Source: Mermis nigrescens
Taxonomy: Eukaryota; Nematoda; Enoplea; Mermithida; Mermithidae
Direction of reading: 5' to 3'
Length of the DNA: 64,000 bases
NCBI GenBank assembly: GCA_036768485.1
Contig: JAVLUZ010000771.1
Coordinates: 248,001 to 312,000, forward strand
Shown here: piece by piece, positions 19,949 through 30,265 of the stretch
Numbering within the stretch: the stretch's first letter is position 1
How the letters are laid out: every line of letters starts with the position of its first letter
Position numbers and translations under genes: made by a program
Notes under the pieces: generated by a model
Told to the model about the DNA's origin: nothing
Databases searched by the model: none
Seen by the model: only the letters and a program-made list of their open reading frames with translations

Positions 19949-22900
19949 TTACTGTAATCCAATTGGAATTTTGGTCGCTTCGACAGCGTTCCAGATATTT
20001 GTTTTATTCTCTAATACAATAGAACCAGTGCCTTCCTGAAAAAGAAAACTCTTCAATAGTTGCAGATTATAAAGCAGTTCATTTTATAATCAAGATCAGG
20101 CATTTAATAAAACGGGTTTACGTATCTGTCAAAATTCTGCAAGCAATTTCAGGCTGGTCTGAAAGGAAATTAAAATCTTAGGTTTCAAAGTAAATAAAAA
20201 GAAGTTAATGATGTGACAGATTGTTTTTCGGCTTTAGTTATCGCGAAGAGTGACAAGAATGTTCTAAAATATGATCTCAAATGATTATACGAGATAAGTC
20301 GTTTGAAAGATTCCATACAATTTCACAAAAAAATCGAATTTATAGATTTTTGTACGTTTACTTAGACAAAAACCTAACAGGTGTTGATTTAACTAATGTG
20401 AAAATGTTGCCTTATTTTAAGCGTATGATCATATTCTCTTTCTGACCATTTTCATGCACTATTATGACACTTTTACTTTCTTGAAATTAGAAAACATTCC
20501 TATGCAAATTCTCCATGAGAAAATACTCTTACGAAGCAGCATGGACACTTACCAAAAACCAAATGAATATCTCTCCATCCTGAGCATTGATGCAATAAGT
20601 GCCACAGCCGTAAATGTTGACTTTGCTTTTATACTTTGGAGGGCCAAACAACTGCGCGTAGCCAGTATTCCTTAATAACTAATCGATTAGGATTGTAACT
20701 GCGGTATGCTGAGGACCACAGATGCACAGCCTGGCCGATCTGGGAAGGGGTCAGCCGGTCGGTTGTGTCTCAACAGTCCCATCGGTCCCAACAGTCCCAC
20801 CTCCACCAGTCCCATCCTCCCAACTGTCCCACCAATAATCCCAACTATCCCACCAGTCCTAATAAACCCACCAGTCCCAACATTCTCATCGTTCCAAGAG
20901 TCCCAACATCCCAACAGTCCCACCGTCCCAACAGTCCCACCAATAATCACAAAAGTCCTGCCAGTCCCAACAATCCCACCGTCCCAACTGTTCCACCAGC
21001 ATGTTTCCATGAGTGAAACCAATTCACGCATTGTCAACATATGAAATTAAGGTGATCAAACGGTTAGCTATGTATCTAACTTGTTAAGCACATAAAATCA
21101 CTTTCGGATTCTTTTTCCATTCTTCAGGTAACTATGTTTAGATGTATTTTCTGTTTCTTCTTGAGCTCGTTGAAATAAATTATAATTTATTCGCGTTTAA
21201 AATAGCTACCTTAATAACTTTTAAGCATCGTCAGAGCTCAACTCTGAATAATTTTTAGCCACTCAATTCTAGCACATTGTCAAGAAAAGATATAAAGAAA
21301 ATGAATAAGTAGACACGGAGCATCAAAAAATTTTGACATCTCATATTCAGTATGCCTTTTCCTAAGTTGGGCTGCCTAGAAGACAAGAATTATACAAACG
21401 CGCCAGTGCCTGAAATTTTATATTTGTCAGCTTTTGAGTATGCTTAAAATTTTTCGTGGTCTTTCACGCGCTTCAAGAACTTCCAATTTTTTTTGAATTG
21501 ATGCAAGTCAATTACAAATCATTGTAACGAGCTTACAAAGAAACAGAAAGGCAATGTAAAAAGAGTTAGTCATTAAATTTGAAAACAACAATACGGAAGG
21601 GTTAAAAACTATAACAGCAAGTTAGATACGTAGATAGCAGTTAGATCAGCTTGATTTCACATGTTGATGACGCGTGAATTTGCTTCACTCATGGTAACAT
21701 GATAGTAGGACTGTTTGGACTGGTTGGACAGTTGAAATGGAGGGACGGTTGAACTGTTGGGACGGTGGGACTGTTAAGATTGGTAGGACTGGTGGGACTG
21801 TTGGGATTATTAGTGAGACTGTTGGGACGGTGGGATAGTTGGAACGGTGGGACTGTTGGAACGGTGGGACTGTTGGAACGGTGGGACTGTTGGGACGGTG
21901 AGACTGTTAAGATTGGTAGGACTGGTGGGACTGTTGGGATTATTAGTGGGACTGTTGGGACGGTGGGACTGTCGGGACGGTGGGACTGTTGGGACGGTGA
22001 GACTGTAGGGACGGTAGGAAGGTTGGGATTGGTGGAATTGTTGGGATTATTGGTAGGACAGTTGAAAAGGTGGGACTGTTGAGATGGTGGGACTGTTGAG
22101 ACCAGTGGGATTGTTGAGACATCACCCAGCCGGTCTGGGGGAATAAGAAATTGAGCTTTTTTGGGGCCGAAATGACCTCTAAAAAGTAGTATAAACGCTA
22201 AAATAGCGTTAAAGCTATATCAATACACAGTTTCTGATCGATTTAAAGCACTTTGTTTTTGCCTTCATTTTCCTCATTTTCCCGAAGAAATTTCACATTT
22301 TTCAATTCAATTTTCTATTTTAATTTTTCAATTTTCCTCATTTTTTTCCATACCCTCGAAATTCCGAAAGGTAAAAAACTATTACCCTATTCTGTTTCTG
22401 TTTTCCGTTTTCAGTGCTGATCTCCACAAAACTTGATGGCCAACTCTTAAACTTTTATATTGTTGAGCTAAAACAATTTTCCAGACAAATTTTTAACACA
22501 AGATCTTCTTTAACTTAGCTAATTGGATATTTTTTGAAAGAGTCCTTACCACACGTAGGCAGCAACCGAATTTTGGGGTCCGATTGAATAACATCACCAA
22601 AAAATAGCACCAAAAACTCAATTTTAGGAGTTCTATCGATTTTTGAGGGTCTTCCAGATTCTGGGGAGTCCAGCCTGACCCCCACACACATGTGTAGTCC
22701 TCACCCTACCTGGGCAAAGGATTAACCAGGTTCAGCCGGGTACCAGCTGGAGCAGGTTCGGTATCAGCAGAAGGGTCCACTAGTTGCGCCGTATATTTTG
22801 TATATAAACTTTTTTAGGCAACTTACAAAACGAGATGCCACCACAGCAGAGTCAAAATCGCTTGCTGGGGTCGAAAAATTGGTTTGAGGTCCAAAAATCA

Positions 22901-25900
22901 GTTACTGGGTTCCCAAAATCGGTTGCTGGGGTTTAGAAATCAGTAAGCGGGCTACAAAAATCGGTTAATAGGGTCCTAATTCGGTTAATGGGCTCCAAAA
23001 ATCGGTTGCTTGGGTCCAAAAATCGGTTGCTGCAGGGGTCAGTAAATTTTTGGAGCCCACCAACTGATTTTTAGACCCAAGCAACCGATTTTCGGAGTCC
23101 ATCAATCAATTTTTAGACCCCAGCAACCGATTTATAACCCCAGAAACCCCTTTTTGAAGCTCATCAACTGATTTTAGGACTCTAATAATTAATTTTTGGA
23201 CACCAGCAACCGATTTTCGGAGCCCAGTAACAGATTTAGGACCCCATCAACCGATTTTTGGAGCCCACAAACTGGTTTTTAGACCCCAGCAACCGATTTG
23301 TAGACCCCGCCAACTGACTTAGGACCCCAGTAACCGATTTTAAGACCCCAGCAACCGATTTTTGAGCCAAGAACTGATTTTAAGACCCCAGCAACTGATT
23401 TTTAGACCCTACCAAGTGATTTAGGACCACCGCAACTGATTTTCAGACCCCAGCAAGCGATTTTTGAGTCAAGTACGGATTTTAAGACCCCAGCAACCGA
23501 TTTGTGGACTCCACCAACTGATTCTTGGAGCCCACCAACTGATTTAGGACCCCAGCAACCGATTTTTAGAATCCAGCAACCGATTTTTGGAGCTCAGCAA
23601 TCAAATTTCAGATCCCAACAACTGATTGTTAGATCCCAGCGACCAAATCGGTTGCTGGGCTCTGAAAATCGGTACATATGTAAGTAAGTAATGCATAATT
23701 CAGAGATAACACTTAAGTAAGTGATGCCTAATTTAGAGATAATATTAATTCGTCAGATCACGATAAAGCACATGATGTATTTTTGTGATCTTTCTACACA
23801 TCGATGTATTAAAAGTGCATACTTGTGCTATTCACCTGCTTTATGTGTAAATCAACACTAGTCTTTTATACATACATTACTTGTTATTGATATTTAGGCA
23901 GGGTTGCCAAGTGCTCTTGTCAAAAAAGACTAATTTTTACCTCAAGTGTCTAAAAAACCCCCAACCAATACTTAACTATAGGCGCAAAAAAGCCCAATCG
24001 CTAAAAAAATGCCTCCAACAGCCTCAAGAAACCCCCAAAAATGGGGAAAATTCCCAACTTGGCAACCATGTGTTTAGGCCGCGCTGAATTTGGACAATTT
24101 TTGTAATGCAAAATTGCGTTTCAGAAAAGTAAAATTTCGAAATTTCTTGGCGCTTCGCGTTTAATTGATTCAATTTCATGAATTGTGGTTCATATATGGG
24201 CCGCTCAAAATTTGGACAATTTTTGTAATGCGAAATTGCGTTTCAGAAAGGTAAAATTTCAAAATTTTCCGGTGCTTCGCGCCGAATTGATTAAATTATA
24301 TTACTTGTTATTGATGTTTAGGCCTCGATGAATTTGGACAAATTTCGTGCGTTTCAAGCAGGATTTACATTTGAAATTAATATATACTATTTTACGACAT
24401 GAAAATGAGAATTTCGTTAAAAGTTTTATTTTATCACGATAAATTTTATAAAAAATGAGCATATTAAAGGCGGCGAATGTCGCTTCAAGATTGAACGTCA
24501 ATTGTTGGAATAATTAGTTTTTAAACATAATTGCGGTGCAAATTATCGCCTGCACTATTTTTTTACACTCTGTTAATTTTGACACACCATTTTTAATTAA
24601 AAAAATTGTATCGCAAGAAATAGTGCGACTTCGCGTGAAATTATAAATGGGCTTTGCATGTAAGTAAGACTACCATGTTAAAAATTTGCAGAAGAAATTT
24701 TCACACGCAGGAGGTAAGTGGCAACCACTTTTCTGACTTAGGCAACCAACCGAAAAAATGGGCTCCTGTACCAGCTGAGACTTTGACGCTTGCTCAGCTA
24801 TGGTCCTCACCTTACTGATACTTTGTGAACTTTCTGTCACAGATATACGACCCTACGGAAAATTGGTTTATCTGCCTTTATATCGAACGCGGGCTCAAGG
24901 ATTTTAGTCCCACTATTGATTCGCAAAAATCTCTAATATTATTAAGAATAAATAAATTTGTATTGATAAATTAACAATATAGTCTGTTTCACATAAGTTT
25001 GGGCATAAATGTTAAGAATTTTTATAAATAGTAAGCCGACAGATTACTATAATTATATATCAGATCAATGCTATAATCGCAATCAGTCAGCTTGTCGGAT
25101 AGTTTTTAAAAGTTATGCCTAAACTTGAGTAAAACAGACTAAAGAAGAAGAGCATTCGTACCTGATAGCTGCTGAATGAGCTCGTATCCAGCCACACAAG
25201 TCAAGCGGTTTTTCAATCATCACGTCCATATTCGCTTTATACGGATGAGAGGTAAGATTTGATTTTACGTATGGTTTACGGCAACCAATATTTTCCAGAT
25301 ATCTAAATTATGTGCACGGATTATAGATTTTAGTATTACTACCAAAAGACAAGACTCTTGATTACTTAAATCTTAATGGGCTAACCGGGAACATCGGATG
25401 CAATATTTTTGCAGTATACGAACTCATGGTTGCAGATTTGTACCTATAACTTCAAAAATACGACAACCATATGTACTCTATCCATTTTTGTATACGTGAC
25501 CTAGATTAAAATTGCTTAGTTATTGATAGGTAATATGCCCGTCCAAACCTCACAAATCCTACAAAATCTGCCATCACGCACGCGGGACAGTGCTCAAGCA
25601 TAGGTCTGGACTAATATGTACGCAAATTTTTCTCGCTAATAACGCGTTTTGCATGAAAACTAGAAATTAGGGATTATTAATTATCTTCAGCTGATCAGAT
25701 TAAAAAAATGACATCTAGGTAGAAATTTAATAATACAAATTCGACGAGAGCATCACTTAAAAATAGTGAATGATGAATTAGCTTACAGAACACTTGAGAA
25801 AAAGTTAAAATATTCAAGTAGGACCTTGAATGCAGATTTACTCTAATTTTCATATTACTCGAATATGATAGGAGGCAAGTCGGCTTCTGCGTCCGTCATA

Positions 25901-27436
25901 TGAAACCATCGTTCAAATGCGACACTTAATGTCCTTTCGTTTTCGAAAAATCTATCAAAAAAATTAATTCTAGCAAGCCAATTATTTTTTATGTAATAAA
26001 ATTTTTAGCAATGTACCTCAAACAATCCATTTCGTGAGAAGAGCGACTTCGCTCGACAACCAATCCGATTGTGTCTTTGCTTCTTTGTGGCGAGTGTAAA
26101 ATTCGACCTGGTTGCATGTAGATCTTCAAAAAGAGCAACTTATTATCATAAAATTTTGAATGAAGCAATTCATTTTTCTTGTCACACAGCTTTCTGAGCT
26201 TTGTCTACACGCTCGAAAAGTTTCAGATCCATTCCATAGATCAAGGAGAAATTATGAAACAAAGATTGATCAAGGAGAAATCAAAAAACAATCTATGCGC
26301 AACAAGCGAGGGGCACATTATGTTAGGCTCACTAAGTTTGCGCACACCTGCTTAGTCTTTCGTATACCCTTACGCGGCCAAAAAGGAAAAAATATTCTTC
26401 TTTTTAGTCTTTCTTGAACGAACTCGTTGGACATATAGATATGTAAGTATGTACTCGCATGTAAGCATATCTAATAAAAATGTGCTGCTTCATAAAATTT
26501 TTCAGAAAAATATCAATAAATTAGCAAAAATCAGCTCAGCACGAATTTGGTGCTCAAAATATATCATTTTCAAAATCATAGAACTCGATTTATCCCTCAT
26601 TTTTTTCATGCAAAAAGGAAGTTTTTTTTGAAAAAATTGCATAAATATAATCAATTCAAGAAAACTTCGACGTTCCAAATGAATGTAGCTTTCGTGATGA
26701 GTAACTTCGATTCAACCTTAGGAAGAAATTTTTAGGGAAAAACTTGCTCGAAAATTCCGTATTCCCTAAGCTACGAGTACCGAAATTCTAGTACTCTTGA
26801 ATTTTATTGAAGTTTTGTGTGTCAACGATACAAGAAAAGAATTTTAAGACAAAACGACACGTTTTTTGAAAACTTACTTCTCCTGCTCTAATTTTAATGT
26901 CTTTTAATAGGCCTTGATTGACGGTCCGCAAACACATGTCGCCTTTGATCATGTAAAACAGCTAAACAAAAGTGCATATTAGGACGATCCCGACAAAATC
27001 AAGGATTAACAAAGAACAAATAGATTTAAGGCAATATTTTCGCTAATGTCGTTTGACATTTATCCCGAAAGCTAGTGACAAATAATTTTACGCGATGAAG
27101 GAATAAAGAAATTATTAAATTTTTTCTCTCAGCATATAGTGCTAAGAAAACATTGAATGATACGTACGCTTTCATACCTCTTCCCCTTCTTCCAGGTGAA
27201 AATCTTTCCGCATATTGGGGCCACTGACTAAAAATGCTTTCAGCTGATCGTTGAACCTGAAAAAACACAGGATCGCTGCATTAGTGCAATTTAAATAATA
27301 AATAGCGACTCAGATAAAAGAAAAATATAATAATAATTAAACGCATAAATTACATGCACTTGTTGCAAACAGGAGGCACAAAGTAGATTTTATGATTTTC
27401 AATCCATTCCGAGACATTATGCTTTATCAGTTCCAT
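19949..27436 (-). CDS. HAAO: 3-hydroxyanthranilate 3,4-dioxygenase
   Basis: Catalyses ring opening of 3-hydroxyanthranilate to aminocarboxymuconate semialdehyde, the quinolinate precursor in kynurenine-to-NAD synthesis; it is a cytosolic cupin with non-haem iron. Exons: 27436-27354, 27256-27178, 26961-26878, 26123-26017, 25951-25859, 25302-25162, 20670-20553, 20035-19949; all joints keep phase. About 263 residues. The N terminus reads MELIKHNVSEWIENHK, then VPPVCNK as in the family. GPNMRKDFHLEEGEE supplies Arg44 and the iron ligands His48 and Glu54; PGRILHSPQR supplies His92 and Arg96; GLVVERSR supplies Glu106. The second cupin half (CGWIRAHS, AQLFGPPKYK, FIWFLEG) is the degenerate one typical of animals. 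The start is the first Met after an in-frame TAA. Human HAAO is 286 residues, so the C terminus is about 20 short, or a small last exon was missed (a GTAATG donor overlaps the stop). Intron 6 is 4.5 kb and carries a foldback element. Confidence 0.95.
20711..22345 (-). repeat. Dispersed repeat family 2 split by a foldback insertion
   Basis: The left 50 bases (20711-20760: ACCACAGATGCACAGCCTGG, then GGGGTCAGCCGG) continue at 22128 with GGTCTGGGGGAATAAGAAAT, then the GGGGCCGAAATGACC and TTTCTGATCGATTTAAAGCA blocks in the family 2 inverted order. The element between them (20761-22127) was therefore inserted later. Confidence 0.75.
20761..22127. mobile_element. Foldback element with minisatellite arms and an 8-bp target duplication
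   Basis: Flanked by AGCCGGTC at 20753-20760 and 22128-22135. The termini are inverted: GGTTGTGTCTCAACAGTCCC on the left and, on the opposite strand, GGGTGATGTCTCAACAATCC on the right. Inward of each terminus lies a minisatellite of TCCCACCGTCCCAACAG-type units, about 240 bp on the left (to 21005) and about 420 bp on the right, inverted (21705-22105). The middle 700 bp is AT-rich with no coding frame. The 8-bp duplication would suit a hAT-type transposase acting in trans. It sits in HAAO intron 6. A single arm of a related copy is at 56696-56800. Confidence 0.8.
22836..23660. repeat. Inverted pair of minisatellite arrays (21-27 bp unit)
   Basis: Units of the type GGTTGCTGGGGTCCAAAAAT run in one direction from 22850 to about 23035. 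The same unit in reverse complement (AACCGATTTTTAGACCCCAG) then runs to about 23640, with one forward unit again at the end. The units are imperfect and vary in length. The arrays meet near 23035 without a long spacer, giving a large potential hairpin inside HAAO intron 6. The weakly coding frames across it are repeat artefacts. Confidence 0.85.
24070..24345. repeat. Tandem repeat of about 115 bp, 2.4 copies
   Basis: TTTGGACAATTTTTGTAATG, then AAATTGCGTTTCAGAAA and a GGCGCTTCGCG-type hairpin followed by AATTGATT, occurs twice (from 24089 and 24209). A third partial unit starts near 24322. It adjoins the minisatellite pair in HAAO intron 6. Confidence 0.75.
24978..25143. mobile_element. Short TA-flanked MITE, copy 1
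   Basis: About 165 bp with inverted ends, TATAGTCTGTTTCACATAAG on the left and ACTTGAGTAAAACAGACT on the right. The middle carries AGATCAATGCTATAATCGCA. Ends next to TA and this size fit Tc1/mariner-type MITEs. Other copies: 37284-37345 (only the left end), 42198-42354 and 59730-59898 (inverted). Confidence 0.8.
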
Positions 27437-28204
27437 GATTTAGCGGCGTAGGTACGAGGACTTCTTCAGCTGACTTTCTAATCAATTTCTGGCAACTGAC
27501 TTTTGATACGTCTAAGCAAGTTCATTAATTAACAAGTAGACTAATTCGATAAAAACTAGGTAAACATTGCATTTCATTTCGATTTTATACGTACCATTGC
27601 TGTTTATCAGTCCAACTTGTAGTCATTTGCAAGGCAACTCATAATGTGTATAAGTCCAAGCGAATGTCTGAACAGATTGCTGAGCATAAATCCGCTACGT
27701 CAGTAATGTTTATCATGCTCTGTATTGGAAATAATCCCAAATAATAGAGTGCATATCAGTTTCAGTGATAAAACGGCACTGACCGCAATTCTGGGTAAAA
27801 TTTCATGGATAGCGCATGTATATGGTTGAATTTATTTGGAAGATGTTCAACACCATGACCACAAGTATAATACATAGATTTAAATAAAGAAACAAATTTT
27901 AAAATTGGATAGGGAATATCACCTTCAAATAATTCTTCATCACAGTATGTACGTTCAGTAAAGTGTAGTTTAGTTGATAAAATATTATTCAGGTCTCTGT
28001 TTCTTTTTTCGATTCAAGTAGAACATAATCTAAATTTATTTAATATGCGAAAGTCACTTTGAATTAAAAGAAAGTAGTCATTGACAAGAAATGAAAAAAT
28101 TTAGGCAGAATGCGGTGATATTAGTGAAAAGCGAGAGCAGAAAAAGACGGGAAACTAGAGTATAAGTGAATTTATGTACATAATAGAGTTGAGCAGCAGC
28201 CAAA

Positions 28205-28830
28205 TTCTGTGGGGTCCGATCTGACAAAATTGCCAAAAATTGAACCACAATTTTGGGGGTCTGTTGATTTTTAAGGGGTCTGCCGGATTGGGGGGTTCAG
28301 ACCATACTTGGGCAGCAAGAAAATTTGGGGGAGGGGGTGCAAGATTTTTTGAAGGTCAGAAAACGGCCTTAAAAATGGTAGTATGCATACGTGGGCAGCA
28401 AGAAAATTCTAGGGGAGAGGTGCAAGATTTTTTGAAGATCAAAAAATGGCCTTAAAAATGGTGGTAGGCGAAAAAACACCATTTTTCAACGTTTCTCATC
28501 AAGCACTATCCATTGGCATCAAAAAATTGCGAAAAAAAACGAAAAAAATTTTTTAAAAATTGAATTCTGGGGGGTATTTTGATTTTTGGGGGGGGGGGGT
28601 ATTTTGGTTACTGTGGGGTGCAAACCCCCCAACCCCCCACGCCCAGGTGTGGTGGTATGGCTAAAAACACCATTTTTCGACGTTTCTCATCGAGCACTAT
28701 CCATTGGCATCAAAAAATTGCGAAAAATTTCAAAAATTGAATTCTGGGGGGTATTTTGATTTTGGAGGAAGGTATTTTAGTTTCTTGGGGGGTGCATACC
28801 CCCAAACCCCCACGCCCAGGTGTGGTTCAG
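28205..28830 (+). repeat. Clustered partial copies of dispersed repeat family 1
   Basis: GGGCAGCAAGAAAATT-type starts occur at about 28312 and 28394. CACCATTTTT..AACGTTTCTCATC blocks occur at 28478 and 28666, and two ends at CACGCCCAGGTGTGGT (28637, 28810). Poly-G runs of up to ten bases lie in between. Nested or tandem insertion explains the doubling. Confidence 0.75.
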
Positions 28831-29188
28831 ACCACCTATGCGTGGTTATTCTAGAATAAATTATCTTTTATGAGGTACAGGAGTTTAGTCGCAGCATCGA
28901 GTGAAAAATTAAGACAGCATGTGGTAAGCCTGACAATGCTAGAATCTTGATAAACGAGGTCATCAGAGAGGATTGTTATCAGGAACGTTTGATTACAATG
29001 ACTAATTAATCATTAAGGATTCAGAATGGAAGCGAAAATGTCTCAAAGCTTATCTTGTACTGGAAGGGGTATGTCTATTCGAACGGTTTTTCTAACAATA
29101 TGAATTGTATTTATATAAGCATCTAATAATGTATGCAACGGCAAAACTTTTCATTTTCCAGATCACTAAAAAAGTGACATATGTACAT

Positions 29189-30265
29189 GTAGCAGAGAAA
29201 AATGCTCCGTATACTTGGAATTGCGGATTATTAAAGACATAGAAGGAGAGGACTAGGAAGAAAGTCACCTATGCGCTCAAAAAATCATAAGAATGTGCTA
29301 AAAATCAGATTTCTCTGAGCAACACAGAAATCAGAGTATTTATTGCGACCTAAAGAAGCTAGTTGAGGCCACAACTTGAGGTAAGGGGTTTCAGGGGGTT
29401 GCACCCCCAGAAGATGAATAACCCCACACATTACTGTAGGCCCCCAGAATTGTATTTTTAGTAATATTTTTGGTGATTTCACTCAGCCAGACCCCCCAAA
29501 ATTTTCTTCCTGCCCATGTACGGTTGTGGCTACGGTTTAAAAAATAAATAACACAACACCTTATTCTTTAAACATCAAACTAAACAATCTTATTGAAGAA
29601 AACGACAAATCATTCTGTTTACTAACCTCAATTGAATAAAAGTCCGAACGACCGCTGTTGCAAATGTATTGAAGTGCTGTAAGGCACAAAACATGCGCAA
29701 ACAGGTTAGCACCAAGGAATTTGGGACACAAGGCGCAAGAAGAATGAGCGAGATGACCGTGCAAGTAAATGCAATAGTGCATAACGATAGAGCGGAAATT
29801 TTAATAGCTCATATATGTAAAATATCGAAGCAGGAGAAAGTACCTACCTACATCATTTCATCACGCTAGCCATAACGTGTTACTGCAGAGCCATAATAAA
29901 CAGCATGATACGAATGTCATAATTCACCAATTGAGACTTTTGACTGAACATTGATTAAATATTGTCATGAAAATGTGGTACTGATCTCAAGCTAAATCGG
30001 CTACTTTACACAGGCCAAGGCTTTCTTCTAAGCTCTTCGCCAAACACCAGATAAAAGTATTTTGAGAGGAAGCCTTATTTTTTCAGAGGCCGCAGAATAT
30101 ACTTCGATCTTTGTGTTGCTTAGAGAAATCTGATTTTTAGCAGATTCGTACGATTTTTCGAGTTCATAGGTGACTTTTTCTAGTCTCATCCTCTCATGTC
30201 TTAATAATCTACAATTCCAACTATATTCGTCCGTTTTGTTCCATCGGAGCATTTTTCTTTGCTAG
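29189..30265. mobile_element. Element with about 175-bp inverted ends, copy A
   Basis: The left end (AGCAGAGAAAAATGCTCCG, then the TACTTGGAATTGCGGATTAT block) is inverted at 30090-30265 (CCATCGGAGCATTTTTCTTT then GCTAG). A family 2-like fragment (29380-29525) lies inside, making this copy longer than copy B at 48490-49257. It has no coding frame of its own. Confidence 0.75.

Noticed and set aside
20454..20675. Plus-strand 73-codon frame
   Set aside because: It is the antisense shadow of HAAO exon 7.
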